From positions 62,001 to 126,000 of the forward strand of contig NZ_FOSW01000011.1 in the NCBI RefSeq assembly GCF_900114385.1: DNA of 64,000 nucleotides, written 5' to 3'. The stretch comes from Geodermatophilus ruber (GTDB lineage: Bacteria > Actinomycetota > Actinomycetes > Mycobacteriales > Geodermatophilaceae). Under the pieces are notes generated by a model. It was given only the letters and a program-made list of their open reading frames with translations. It did no database searches and was not told the DNA's origin. A program made the translations under genes and the position numbers. Of the stretch, positions 33,411 to 42,654 are shown piece after piece; positions within the stretch are counted from its first letter, which is position 1, and the number at the start of each line of letters is the position of its first letter.

Positions 33411-35012
33411 GTGCCCACCGTCCGGGAGACCACCTACGACCTGCTCCGCTCGTGGGGGCTGACCACCGTCTTCGGCAACCCCGGCTCCAACGAGCTGCCG
33501 TTCCTCAACGGGTTCCCGGCCGACTTCCGCTACGTGCTCGGCCTGCACGAGGGCGCCGTGGTCGCGATGGCCGACGGGTACGCCCAGGCCACCGGCCGGC
33601 CCGCGCTGGTCAACCTGCACTCGGCCGCCGGTCTGGGCAACGCGATGGGCAACCTGGCCAACACCCGGGCCTCGGGCACGCCGCTGGTGGTCACCGCCGG
33701 CCAGCAGGCCCGCCCGATGGTCGGCCTGGGCTCGGTGCTCGCCGAGCCGGCGATGACCCGGGTGCCCGAGCCGCAGGTCAAGTGGTCCTTCGAGCCCGCC
33801 CGCGCCCAGGACGTCCCGCGGGCGCTGTCGGAGGCCTTCCACCTGGCCACGCTGCCGCCGGCCGGGCCGGTGTTCGTCTCCCTGCCGCTGGACGACTGGG
33901 CCCAGCCGGTCGACGACGTCGAGGTGGCCCACCTCGGTGGCCGGCGGGTGCGCGCCGCCGGCGCCCTGCCCGCCGACCTGCTCGACGAGCTGGCCCGGCG
34001 GCTGGCCGGGGCCCGGAACCCGGCCCTGGTGGTCGGCCCGGAGGCGGACGACGAGCGCGCCCTCCCGCTCGTGGTCGCCCTGGCCGAGCGGCTGCAGGCG
34101 GCGGTCTGGACCGCGCCGACCCCGCCGCGCTGCCCGTTCCCGACCCGCCACCCGCTCTGGCAGGGGGTGCTGCCGCCGAGCATCGCCGGGGTCGGCGAGC
34201 ACCTGACCGGGCACGACCTGGTGCTGGTGCTCGGCGCACCGGTCTTCCGCTACCACGCCTACCGGCCCGGCCCCTGGCTGCCGCCCGGCACCGCGCTGGT
34301 CGCCGTGGGCAGCGACCCGGGCACCGCGGCCCGGGCCGCGTTCGGGGACGCCGTCGTCGCCGACGTCGGGACCGTCGCCGGGCAGCTGCTCGACGCGCTC
34401 GGCGACCTGCCCCCGCGGCCGGCCCGCCCGGCCCCGCAGCGGGCGGACGCGGCGGCGCCCCAGGGCGCGCCCTTCCGGGCCGACGCGGTCTTCGCCGAGC
34501 TGGCCCGGGCCCTGCCGGAGGGGGCCCGGCTGGTCAACGAGTCCACGTCCAACACCACCCAGTTCTGGCAGCACCTGGACCTTGCCCGCCCGCGCAGCCT
34601 GTTCTTCCCGGCCGCGGGCGGGCTGGGCTTCGGACTGCCGGCCGCGGTCGGGGTGGCGCTGGCCGACCCGTCCCGGCCGGTGGTCGCGGTGCTCGGCGAC
34701 GGCGCCTTCCAGTACGGCGTCCAGGGGGTGTGGACGGCGGTGCAGCACCGGCTCCCGGTGACCTTCGTCGTGCTGCGCAACGGCACCTACGGGGCGCTGT
34801 CGGGCTTCGTCGGCCAGCTCGGCGTCGCCGGGGTGCCGGGGCTGGACCTGCCCGGCCTGGACGCGGTGGCGATCGCCGAGGGCTACGGGCTGCCCGCCCG
34901 CCAGGTGGCCTCGGCCGACGAGCTGGCCGACGAGCTGGCGGGCGTCGGCAAGCTCGACGGGCCCCGGCTGATCGAGGTGCCGATCACCGCGGAGACGCGC
35001 CCGCTGGGCTGA
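33411..35012 (+). CDS. mdlC: benzoylformate decarboxylase (thiamine diphosphate enzyme)
   Basis: This 533-residue enzyme aligns well with Pseudomonas BFD (528 residues). FGNPGSNELPFL places Ser26, LHEGAVV places the cofactor Glu47 and VNLHSAAGLGNAMG places His70, all at the same numbers. The RYH stretch near 280 corresponds to the catalytic His281. GDGAFQYGVQGVWTA is the ThDP-Mg motif. It converts benzoylformate to benzaldehyde and CO2 in mandelate degradation. The GTG at 33411 follows GGAGGAAGCC. A mandelate dehydrogenase is not visible in the window. Confidence 0.88.
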   Translation: MPTVRETTYDLLRSWGLTTVFGNPGSNELPFLNGFPADFRYVLGLHEGAVVAMADGYAQATGRPALVNLHSAAGLGNAMGNLANTRASGTPLVVTAGQQARPMVGLGSVLAEPAMTRVPEPQVKWSFEPARAQDVPRALSEAFHLATLPPAGPVFVSLPLDDWAQPVDDVEVAHLGGRRVRAAGALPADLLDELARRLAGARNPALVVGPEADDERALPLVVALAERLQAAVWTAPTPPRCPFPTRHPLWQGVLPPSIAGVGEHLTGHDLVLVLGAPVFRYHAYRPGPWLPPGTALVAVGSDPGTAARAAFGDAVVADVGTVAGQLLDALGDLPPRPARPAPQRADAAAPQGAPFRADAVFAELARALPEGARLVNESTSNTTQFWQHLDLARPRSLFFPAAGGLGFGLPAAVGVALADPSRPVVAVLGDGAFQYGVQGVWTAVQHRLPVTFVVLRNGTYGALSGFVGQLGVAGVPGLDLPGLDAVAIAEGYGLPARQVASADELADELAGVGKLDGPRLIEVPITAETRPLG

Positions 35013-35045
35013 CCTCGACGGTCGACACGGGCGGCCGGTGCCGGT

Positions 35046-35063
35046 GCGACGGATGACGTAGCC
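35046..35063. promoter_or_regulatory. conserved upstream motif, permease promoter
   Basis: GCGACGGATGACGTAGCC recurs with one difference upstream of the lig operon (43959-43976). Both copies lie roughly 125-165 bases before a start codon and are followed 50-70 bases later by a CCGGCTTC-(T/C)-TA element that may be the -10 region. It probably marks a shared regulator binding site. Confidence 0.45.
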
Positions 35064-35133
35064 GCTGCGGCCGGCCCGACGCGACGCAGGCGGGTCGCGG
35101 GGCGCGCGACTTCCGGATCGAAACCGGCTTCTA

Positions 35134-35150
35134 TACACCGAAGTGGTGTA
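35134..35150. promoter_or_regulatory. operator-like inverted repeat at the permease promoter
   Basis: TACACC-5-GGTGTA is a perfect inverted repeat overlapping a TATACA hexamer at 35132-35137 that could be the -10 box of the MHS permease gene. Repression by occlusion is suggested; the regulator is not identified. Confidence 0.45.
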
Positions 35151-35211
35151 ACCGGCGTCACGAGACCGCCGACACCCGCTGCACACTGCCGTCCAGAGGA
35201 GACCTCCACCC

Positions 35212-36552
35212 GTGGCAACACCCAGCACCACCGCACCCGCCAAGGCGGGGCCGTCGAAGAAGGGCATCTTCGCGGCCAGCTTCGTCGGTACCGCGATCGA
35301 GTGGTACGACTACTACATCTTCGGCACCGCCGCCGCCCTGGTGTTCGGCACCGCCTTCTTCCCCGGCTTCTCGTCGGTCGCCGGCACCCTGGCCGCGTTC
35401 GCGACCTTCGCCGTCGGGTTCATCGCCCGGCCCCTGGGCGCCGCGGTCATCGGCCACTACGGCGACCGCATCGGCCGCAAGTCGATGCTGGTCCTCACCC
35501 TGCTGCTCACCGGCGGCGCGACGTTCCTCATCGGCCTGCTGCCGACCTACGACGCGATCGGCATCGGCGCGCCCCTGCTGCTGGTGGTCCTCCGGCTGGT
35601 CCAGGGCTTCGGCGTCGGCGGTGAGTGGGGCGGCGCGGTGCTCATCGCCACCGAGCACGCCACCCCCCGCCGCCGCGCGGTCTACGGCAGCTTCGCCCAG
35701 TTCGGCGTCCCGGTCGGCGTGCTGACCTCCAACCTCGCCTTCCTCGCGGTCTCCGCCATGGACAACGACGCCTTCCTGTCCTGGGGCTGGCGCGTCCCGT
35801 TCCTGGTGAGCATCGTCCTGGTCTTCGTCGGCTTCCTGGTGCGCAGCAAGCTGGAGGACGCCCCCGAGTTCCAGCAGGTCAAGGAGCAGCGCGAGGTCAG
35901 CAAGGTCCCGGTCGCCGAGCTGGTCAAGCGCCAGCCGCGCCAGCTGATCCTGGGCAGCCTGGCCTCCATCGCGCCGCCGGCGGTGGGCTACACGGTGATC
36001 GTCTACATGCTCACCTACGGGACGACGGTCATCGGGTTCGAGCGGACCACGCTGCTCACCCTCATCCTCACCTCCACCGCGGTGTGGATCGCCACGATCG
36101 TGCTGGCCGCCCTCCTCTCCGACCGGTTCGGCTCCAAGAAGGTCTTCGCGTTCGGCGCCCTGACCGCGGTGATCTGGCCGCTGCCGATGTTCGGCCTGGT
36201 CAACACCGGTGACACCGGCGCGGCGCTGCTGGCGTTCGTCGTCGCCGCCTTCGTGCAGGGCGTCATGGCCGGCGCGCAGGGTGGCCTGTTCACCGAGCTG
36301 TTCGACGTGAAGGTGCGCTACAGCGGCATCTCGATCGCCTACCAGCTCGGCGGCATGATCGGCGGCGCGGTCACGCCGATCGCGGCCACCTCGCTCTACG
36401 GCGCCTACGAGTCCTCCACGCCGATCGCGCTGTACGTCACCGCGCTGTCGCTGGTCAGCCTGCTGGCCGCCCTCGGCATCCGGACGGTCCCTGCCGCGCC
36501 GACCGCGGTCGACGCCGGCCGCCGGGACACCGCGGTGTCCTCGGCCGGCTGA
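35212..36552 (+). CDS. MHS-family MFS permease (metabolite:H+ symporter)
   Basis: This 446-residue protein has 12 predicted helices. FVGTAIEWYDYYIFGTAAALVF near 20-41 and GHYGDRIGRKSMLVLTL near 80 are the signatures of the ShiA/KgtP/ProP branch, which import organic acids such as shikimate, ketoglutarate or aromatic acids. GFGVGGEWGGAVLIATEHA lies in helix 4-5. GTG start after AGAGGAGACC. It is flanked by benzoylformate decarboxylase upstream and a two-component system downstream, so uptake of an aromatic or hydroaromatic acid under two-component control is plausible. Confidence 0.9.
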   Translation: MATPSTTAPAKAGPSKKGIFAASFVGTAIEWYDYYIFGTAAALVFGTAFFPGFSSVAGTLAAFATFAVGFIARPLGAAVIGHYGDRIGRKSMLVLTLLLTGGATFLIGLLPTYDAIGIGAPLLLVVLRLVQGFGVGGEWGGAVLIATEHATPRRRAVYGSFAQFGVPVGVLTSNLAFLAVSAMDNDAFLSWGWRVPFLVSIVLVFVGFLVRSKLEDAPEFQQVKEQREVSKVPVAELVKRQPRQLILGSLASIAPPAVGYTVIVYMLTYGTTVIGFERTTLLTLILTSTAVWIATIVLAALLSDRFGSKKVFAFGALTAVIWPLPMFGLVNTGDTGAALLAFVVAAFVQGVMAGAQGGLFTELFDVKVRYSGISIAYQLGGMIGGAVTPIAATSLYGAYESSTPIALYVTALSLVSLLAALGIRTVPAAPTAVDAGRRDTAVSSAG

Positions 36553-36569
36553 CCGCCGGTCACCACCAC

Positions 36570-36609
36570 GGCGCGCCGGCCGGGACCGCACGGTCCCGGC
36601 CGGCGCGCC
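36570..36609 (+). terminator. strong terminator after the MHS permease
   Basis: A perfect 18-bp stem (36570-36587 with 36592-36609), a GCAC loop and a following TTCGTT lie 17 bases after the permease stop. It is the clearest intrinsic terminator in the window and separates the permease from the sensor kinase gene. Confidence 0.8.
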
Positions 36610-36650
36610 TTCGTTCCCCGGCTCCCCGCCGGATACGGGGAGTAGCGTGC

Positions 36651-38300
36651 GTGTCCGCAGTCGGCTCGGCAGGAGACCCGACGCCGGCGACCGGGACGGG
36701 ACGAGGAGTGCGCAGCGAGGTGGAGGCTCCCGCCGGTGCGGCGTGGCCGCCGGGGACGGGCGAGGACCCGGTGCTCCGCGCTCTGCTGGCGGTCTCCGCC
36801 GACGGGCTGGCGGTCGTCGACGGCCGGCCCGGCAGCCTGCAGGGCCGTCTGCGCGCGCTGAATGCGGGCGCGGCGCAGATCCTCGGTTCCCCGGCGGTCG
36901 ACCTGCTGGGGACGGCGGTGCCCTTCGAGCTCTCGGCCGGCGACCCCGACCTGCCCGACCGGCGGCGGGTGGTCTGGGCGGCGCCCGGCGGCAGCCGCCG
37001 CTATCTCGAGTACCGCACGCTGCTCGTGGAGCCCGGCCGCTGGGCGGTCTGGTTCAGCGACGTCACCGGCACCGTGCGCCAGCAGGAGCGGCTGACCGCG
37101 ATCACCCGGGCCGCCTCCAGCGTGGCCGACGCCTACTCGCTGCGCGCCACCCTCGACGCGGTGGCACGCGAGATCGCGATGACCGCCTCCATCGCCGCGG
37201 TGCAGATCCTCACCCTCGACGACCCCCAGGAGGAGCTGCGCCTCCTCGGGATGGCCGGCTTCGGCGACACCTCCGACTTCGCCGAGCGGCTGAGCGCCTG
37301 CCGCCGGCTGGGGGCCCGGGTGCTCTTCATGGAGGCCCTCGAGCGGCGCGAGGCGATCGTCAGCCTGCACCGCAAGCCGGTGATCATGGCCGACCCGCTG
37401 TGGGCGCCGCTGCACGCGATCATGGACGCGCCCGACTGGGACAGCTTCGTCTCCATGCCGCTGGTCGTGCGCGGGCGGACGCTGGGCATCATCAACGCCT
37501 ACTACGCGCCCGGCGAGGACCCGGGGCCCGGCTCGCTGGCCTTCCTCGAGGCGATGGCCGACCACGCCGCGGTCGCCATCGACACTGCCGCGCTGCTGGC
37601 CCAGACCCGCTCGCGGGCGCAGTCCGACGAGCGCCGCCGGCTGGCCCGCGACCTGCACGACTCGGTGGTCCAGCAGGTGTTCTCCATGCGGATGCAGGCC
37701 GAGGCGCTGCGCGCGCAGCTGGACGCGCCGGACCCCGACCCCGCCCGGGTGCGCAGCGGCGCCGAGGAGCTCAGCAGCCTCGCCGCCACGGCCCTGGCCG
37801 ACCTGCGCGGGCTGGTGTTCGAGCTGCGCCCGCTCGACCTCGCCGAGAACGGCCTGGTCGAGGCCGTCCGCGCGCACGCCGCCGGCGTCGAAGCGCGCAC
37901 CCGGCTGGTCGTCGAGGTGCAGGCGCCCGACGACCTGGAGCTCGACGTCGACGTCGACGTGCAGGAGGACCTCTACCGGATCGTCCAGGAGGCGCTGCAC
38001 AACGTCGTCAAGCACGCCCGGGCCACCGAGGTGGACGTCCGCATCGCGCGGCCGGCCCACGGCGGCGGGCTGCAGGTGGAGGTCGTCGACAACGGCTGCG
38101 GCGGGGACCCCGGGACCGACCCGGCGCCCCGCCGCGGGGCGTCCCAGGGCAGCCTCGGGCTGGTGTCGATGCGGGAGCGGGCCGAGCGCTGGGGCGGCCG
38201 GCTGCGGGCCGGCCCGCGGCCGTTCGGCGGCTGGCGGGTGGAGGTCGTGCTGCCCGCGCCCGGCGGTGGGCGCGGCACGGAGAGGAGGACCGGTCGATGA
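36651..38300 (+). CDS. two-component sensor histidine kinase (PAS-like, GAF, HisKA_3)
   Basis: This 549-residue soluble kinase has a PAS-like segment at about 40-140, a GAF domain at about 155-315, and a NarL-type dimerisation domain with ERRRLARDLHDSVVQQVFSM (phospho-acceptor His336). A C-terminal ATPase domain follows (VQEALHNVVKHARA, VVDNGCGG, LGLVSMRERAERWGG). No membrane helix, so it senses a cytoplasmic signal. The GTG start lies 41 bases after the terminator. Its stop overlaps the response-regulator start (ATGA). It probably regulates the adjacent permease or aromatic genes. Confidence 0.88.
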   Translation: MSAVGSAGDPTPATGTGRGVRSEVEAPAGAAWPPGTGEDPVLRALLAVSADGLAVVDGRPGSLQGRLRALNAGAAQILGSPAVDLLGTAVPFELSAGDPDLPDRRRVVWAAPGGSRRYLEYRTLLVEPGRWAVWFSDVTGTVRQQERLTAITRAASSVADAYSLRATLDAVAREIAMTASIAAVQILTLDDPQEELRLLGMAGFGDTSDFAERLSACRRLGARVLFMEALERREAIVSLHRKPVIMADPLWAPLHAIMDAPDWDSFVSMPLVVRGRTLGIINAYYAPGEDPGPGSLAFLEAMADHAAVAIDTAALLAQTRSRAQSDERRRLARDLHDSVVQQVFSMRMQAEALRAQLDAPDPDPARVRSGAEELSSLAATALADLRGLVFELRPLDLAENGLVEAVRAHAAGVEARTRLVVEVQAPDDLELDVDVDVQEDLYRIVQEALHNVVKHARATEVDVRIARPAHGGGLQVEVVDNGCGGDPGTDPAPRRGASQGSLGLVSMRERAERWGGRLRAGPRPFGGWRVEVVLPAPGGGRGTERRTGR

Positions 38301-38974
38301 ACGGCGAACCGGCGACCGGGGTCATCCGGGTGCTGCTGGTGGACGACCACGCGATCGTCCGGCGCGGGGTGCAGGCCTACGTGGCCAGCATCCCGTCGCT
38401 GGAGGTGCTGGGGGAGGCCGGCGACGGCCAGCAGGCGGTCGACCTGCTGCACCAGTGGCACACCACCGGGCAGCCGATGCCCGACGTCGTCCTGATGGAC
38501 CTGCAGATGCCACGGATGGACGGCGTGGCGGCCACCGGGGTCATCGCCCGCACCCACCCGGAGATCAAGGTCGTCATCCTCACCAGCTTCGGCGAGGTCG
38601 AGCGGGTGCACGCGGCCCTGGCCGCCGGCGCGGCCGGATACGTGCTCAAGGACGCCGACCCCGCGGAGGTGGCCACCGCGATCAGCGCGGCCGCCGCCGG
38701 CGAGGTCCACCTGGACTCCGCCGTCGCCCGCCAGCTCGCCCGGCGCATGGCCGCCCCCCAGGCCGGGCTGACCTCCCTGACCGCGCGCGAGCGGGAGATC
38801 CTCGCGCTGGTCGCGCAGGGGCACTCCAACCGGGACATCGCCGACCGCCTGGTGATCAGCGAGCGCACCGCCCGGACCCACGTGAGCAACGTGCTCAGCA
38901 AGCTGCAGCTGTCCTCCCGCACCCAGGCCGCGCTGCTCGCGATCCGCGAGGGACTCATCGCGCCACCGGCCTGA
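38297..38974 (+). CDS. NarL/FixJ-type response regulator
   Basis: This 225-residue protein has an N-terminal receiver with VDDHAIVRRG near 15 (acidic pocket), VVLMDLQMPRMDG with phospho-acceptor Asp68, LTSFGE and a YVLKDADP Lys motif. The C-terminal LuxR helix-turn-helix is at about 155-215 (LTAREREILALVAQGHSNRD, ISERTARTHVSNVLSKL). Partner of the kinase just upstream through a four-base overlap. Confidence 0.92.
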   Translation: MNGEPATGVIRVLLVDDHAIVRRGVQAYVASIPSLEVLGEAGDGQQAVDLLHQWHTTGQPMPDVVLMDLQMPRMDGVAATGVIARTHPEIKVVILTSFGEVERVHAALAAGAAGYVLKDADPAEVATAISAAAAGEVHLDSAVARQLARRMAAPQAGLTSLTAREREILALVAQGHSNRDIADRLVISERTARTHVSNVLSKLQLSSRTQAALLAIREGLIAPPA

Positions 38975-38979
38975 CGGCG

Positions 38980-40731
38980 TCACGCGTCGGTGATCGCGTA
39001 CGTCCTGATCTTCCGGTAGAGGGAGCTGCGCGCCAGCCCGAGCGCGGCGGCCGCGTGCACCCGGTTGCCTCCGCACTGCTGCAGGGCCCGGACGATCGCG
39101 TCGCGCTCCACCGCCTCGATCGGGGTGAGCGTGCGGGTCCCGGCCGTGCGGCAGTACCCCGGTAGGTCCGCGGGCTGGATCTCGCCCACGGGACGCTTGA
39201 GCAGCGCGTGACGCAGCGCCTCGCGCAGCTGGGTGACGTTGCGCGGCCACGAGTAGCGGCCGATCAGCCGGCTGGTCTCCGGATGGAGCCGCACCCGGCG
39301 GTCGGGGGCGAGCTCGGCGAGGATGCGGGCGACGACCAGCGGGAGGTCGTCGGTGCGGAAGCGCAGCGGCGGCAGCGTCACCGCCTGCTCGAAGAGGCCG
39401 AGCACCGCCTGGAACGGCAGGTCCGCACCGATGTTCGCCTCGCTCACCGTCGCCGCGACGATGTGCCGGCCGCGGTCGAGGGACGCGAGGAACGCGCGGA
39501 GGCGGTCGACGCCGTCGGCACCGAGCCGGTCGATCCCGCCCAGGACGACGAGGGCGGGACCGCTCGGGGCAACGGCGAGCAGGGCTGCGGCGTCGCGCAC
39601 GACCTGGTCCGCCTCGCCCGCCACCAGGCGCCCCGCCGGGTGAGCCCGGCCGAACAGCTCCGCGACGAGGGTGCGCTTGCCCGTGCCCGGCTCGCCCATG
39701 ACGAGCAGGTGCTCGCCCCGGTCGAGGGCGGCGGCGATCTGCGAGCACGCGGTCGTCCACGCCGGTGACCGGCCGGCGGTGCCGTCCACCCGCTGCACCC
39801 GGACGGCGGGCTGCTGGGGAGGGGGCTCCTCGTCCAGCAGCAGGACGATGCCCGTGACCTCCTCGCCGACGACGATGCGGGTCGCGCGCAACCGGACGCT
39901 GCGACCGGGGGCGAGCGTGAACGACTCCGCCCCCCGGTCTCGCCCGCTCATGAGGAGCAGCGCGTGCTGGTGGATCGCGAACTGCTCGGCGGGGGTGAAC
40001 AGCTGCTGGGCCCGCCGGTTCACCATGAGCGAGTCGCCCACCGCCATGACCGCCTGCCGTGGGCGGGAGTCGGCCTTGACGAACGTCTCGAAGAGGGCCT
40101 GCGTGGCCTGGCTGCGGTCCTGCAGCAGGTTCTGGCCGATGTCGGCGGCGGCGCGCCGGACCAGCGCCTGCATCAGGGGTGTCCAGTTCTCGGCCAGCGA
40201 GCTGACGTCCAGGACCCCCTCCACCCGACCGGTCACCGGATCGACGACCGGCGCGCCGGTGCACGCGAACGTCACCAGGGCCTCGGTGAAGTGCTCCGCG
40301 CCGACGACGCTGACCGGCGAGCCGGCCTCGAACACCGTCCCGATCCCGTTGGTTCCGACGCCTCCCTCGCCGAAGTCGAACCCGGCGGTGAAGTCCACCC
40401 GGTCGAGCGGCCGGCCGACGGACGACGAGCAGTCCAGCCGGTGCACGATGCGCGCCTGCGCGTCGGACAGCGCGATGGCGACCGGGACGTCGACCATCTC
40501 CTCGGCCAGCCGGTCGATCACCGGCCGGGCACACCGGACGAGCCGGGAGTCGAGGTCGACGTCCTCGTGGTAGGTGATCCGGTACTCGTCGGCGTCGACG
40601 CCGGCTTCCTGGCTGCGCCGCCAGGAGGCGGCCACGACGTTCCGGACGCCGGCCGCGCCGGCTGCTCCGTGCTCGAGGAACCCGGCCCGGGCCGCCACCA
40701 TGCGCAGCCGGTCGTCCTGACCCAGGTGCAT
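38980..40731 (-). CDS. AcoR-like regulator (GAF, AAA+, Fis-type helix-turn-helix)
   Basis: This 583-residue protein has an N-terminal AcoR-type GAF region, containing the [20 protein letters not shown] block near 150, then an AAA+ domain at about 310-500 with [18 protein letters not shown] (Walker A) and [12 protein letters not shown] (Walker B). The C-terminal Fis-like helix ends [30 protein letters not shown]. The sigma-54-contacting GAFTGA loop is absent, as expected in actinobacteria. The ATG at 40731 follows CGGAGGTG. It is divergent from the monooxygenase gene, with a palindromic site between, so it is the likely activator of that unit. Confidence 0.87.
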   Translation of the reverse strand: MHLGQDDRLRMVAARAGFLEHGAAGAAGVRNVVAASWRRSQEAGVDADEYRITYHEDVDLDSRLVRCARPVIDRLAEEMVDVPVAIALSDAQARIVHRLDCSSSVGRPLDRVDFTAGFDFGEGGVGTNGIGTVFEAGSPVSVVGAEHFTEALVTFACTGAPVVDPVTGRVEGVLDVSSLAENWTPLMQALVRRAAADIGQNLLQDRSQATQALFETFVKADSRPRQAVMAVGDSLMVNRRAQQLFTPAEQFAIHQHALLLMSGRDRGAESFTLAPGRSVRLRATRIVVGEEVTGIVLLLDEEPPPQQPAVRVQRVDGTAGRSPAWTTACSQIAAALDRGEHLLVMGEPGTGKRTLVAELFGRAHPAGRLVAGEADQVVRDAAALLAVAPSGPALVVLGGIDRLGADGVDRLRAFLASLDRGRHIVAATVSEANIGADLPFQAVLGLFEQAVTLPPLRFRTDDLPLVVARILAELAPDRRVRLHPETSRLIGRYSWPRNVTQLREALRHALLKRPVGEIQPADLPGYCRTAGTRTLTPIEAVERDAIVRALQQCGGNRVHAAAALGLARSSLYRKIRTYAITDA

Positions 40732-40855
40732 GGACACCTCCGGGAGGTCCACCACCCGGCGATGCCGGGCGAGGGGGTTCACCAGCGGGGCGCACCGACG
40801 TCGGTGGCCGTCCGTCACCCGCCGCGGGCCCATCAGCCGGTGCCGAGCTGCGACT

Positions 40856-40870
40856 GTCCCAATCTGGGAC
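40856..40870. promoter_or_regulatory. palindromic regulator site between acoR-like and monooxygenase genes
   Basis: GTCCCA-ATC-TGGGAC is a perfect palindrome in the 214-base divergent gap. It is close to the TGTCCCA/TGGGACA type of site reported for AcoR/MimR-like activators. A second, wider inverted repeat, GTGTCC...GGACAC (40898-40925), lies nearer the monooxygenase start. Confidence 0.5.
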
Positions 40871-40945
40871 GGCCCGACAGCCGGGACGGCACCGACGATG
40901 TGTCCGCGAATCGTGATCCAGGACACACGAAGGGTAGGGCATCGG

Positions 40946-42592
40946 ATGACAGTCCAGGCAGCAGCGGCGGCCGAGGTCGACGGCGGCTCCACGACCCGCG
41001 AACTCGACGCCCTGATCATCGGCGCCGGGGTGGCCGGCCTCTACCAGCTCCACCAGTTGCGCGAGCAGGGCCTGCGGGTGCGTGCCTACGACGCGGCCGG
41101 CGACGTGGGCGGGACCTGGTACTGGAACCGCTACCCCGGGGCGAGGTTCGACTCCGAGTCCCACATCTACCAGTACCTCTTCGACGAGGACCTCTACACC
41201 GGCTGGAGCTGGAGCCAGCGGTTCCCCGACCAGCCCGAGATCGAGCGGTGGATGCACTACGTCGCCGACCGGCTCGACCTGCGCCGCGACATCCAGTTCT
41301 CCACCACGGTCACCAGCGCCCGGTTCGACGAGGAGCGGGAGCGGTGGGTCGTGCAGACCGACCGCGGCGAGACGATCGACACCCAGTTCCTCGTCACCTG
41401 CGCCGGCATGCTCTCGGCGCCGCTGGTCGACCTCTTCCCCGGGCAGGCCGACTTCCGGGGCACGATCGTGCACACCTCGCGCTATCCGGCCGACGGCGTG
41501 CGGCTCGAGGGCCAGCGGGTCGGCGTCGTCGGCATCGGCGCGACCGGCATCCAGGTGATCCAGACCATCGCCGACCAGGTCGGGCACCTGACCGTGTTCG
41601 CCCGGACGCCGCAGTACGCCCTGCCGATGAAGAACCCGCGCTTCGGGCCGGAGGACGTGGCCGCCTACAAGGCGCGCTTTCCCGAGCTGCGTGCCACCGT
41701 CCCGCACACGTTCACCGGCTTCGAGTACGACTTCGAGCACTCCTACGCCGACCTCACCCCCGAGCAGCGGCGCGAGCTGCTCGAGGAGATCTACGACAAC
41801 GGCTCGCTCAAGCTGTGGCTCGCCTCGTTCGCCGAGATGTTCTTCGACGAGGCGGTCAACGAGGAGGTCTCGGAGTTCGTCCGGGAGAAGATGCGCGCGC
41901 GGCTGCGCCACGACCCGCACCTGTGCGACGTGCTGATCCCCACCGACTACGGGTTCGGCACCCACCGGGTGCCGCTGGAGACCGACTACCTGGAGGTCTA
42001 CCACCGCCCGAACGTCGAGCTGGTCGGCGTCCGCGACAACCCGATCACGCGCGTCGTCCCCGAGGGGCTCGTGCTGCGCGACGGCACCGTCCACGAGCTC
42101 GACGTGATCATCCTGGCGACCGGCTTCGACGCCGGCACCGGTGCGCTGACCCGCATCGACATCCGCGGTCGGGGCGGCCGGTCCCTCACGGACGACTGGG
42201 GCCGGGACATCCGCACCACGATGGGCCTGATGGTGCACGGCTACCCGAACCTGCTCACGACCGCTGTCCCGCTGGCGCCGTCGGCCGCGCTGTGCAACAT
42301 GACGACCTGCCTGCAGCAGCAGACCGAGTGGATCAGCGACTGCATCAGCCACCTGCGGACCCGGGGGAGCACCGTCATCGAGCCGACGAAGGACGGCGAG
42401 GACGCGTGGGTGGCCCACCACGACGAGACGGCCGCCGCCAACCTGATCTCCCGGACGTCGTCCTGGTACGTCGGCTCGAACGTCCCGGGCAAGCCGCGGC
42501 GCGTGCTGTCCTACACCGGCGGCGTCGGCACCTACCGGGAGAAGTGCGACGCGGTGGCCGCCGCCGGCTACGAGGGCTTCGAGATCCGCTGA
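40946..42592 (+). CDS. flavin-containing monooxygenase, Baeyer-Villiger type
   Basis: This 548-residue protein has the first dinucleotide site [15 protein letters not shown] near 24-38, then [20 protein letters not shown], which is highly typical of cyclohexanone/acetone-type Baeyer-Villiger monooxygenases. The fingerprint [12 protein letters not shown] (FxGxxxHxxxxP) near 175 and a second NADPH site [12 protein letters not shown] follow, and [13 protein letters not shown] is also present. It inserts oxygen into a ketone to give an ester or lactone. The adjacent esterase would hydrolyse that product. ATG at 40946. Confidence 0.9.
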   Translation: MTVQAAAAAEVDGGSTTRELDALIIGAGVAGLYQLHQLREQGLRVRAYDAAGDVGGTWYWNRYPGARFDSESHIYQYLFDEDLYTGWSWSQRFPDQPEIERWMHYVADRLDLRRDIQFSTTVTSARFDEERERWVVQTDRGETIDTQFLVTCAGMLSAPLVDLFPGQADFRGTIVHTSRYPADGVRLEGQRVGVVGIGATGIQVIQTIADQVGHLTVFARTPQYALPMKNPRFGPEDVAAYKARFPELRATVPHTFTGFEYDFEHSYADLTPEQRRELLEEIYDNGSLKLWLASFAEMFFDEAVNEEVSEFVREKMRARLRHDPHLCDVLIPTDYGFGTHRVPLETDYLEVYHRPNVELVGVRDNPITRVVPEGLVLRDGTVHELDVIILATGFDAGTGALTRIDIRGRGGRSLTDDWGRDIRTTMGLMVHGYPNLLTTAVPLAPSAALCNMTTCLQQQTEWISDCISHLRTRGSTVIEPTKDGEDAWVAHHDETAAANLISRTSSWYVGSNVPGKPRRVLSYTGGVGTYREKCDAVAAAGYEGFEIR

Positions 42593-42600
42593 CACCCCCT

Positions 42601-42629
42601 GCGGTGCGCCGGGGCTCCCGGCGCACCGC
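42601..42629 (+). terminator. hairpin between monooxygenase and esterase genes
   Basis: A perfect 13-bp stem (42601-42613 with 42617-42629) and a GCT triloop lie eight bases after the monooxygenase stop. Without a T-run it may act as an attenuator inside a two-gene unit. Confidence 0.65.
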
Positions 42630-42654
42630 CCCACCACCCGCTGGGAGGACTGCA

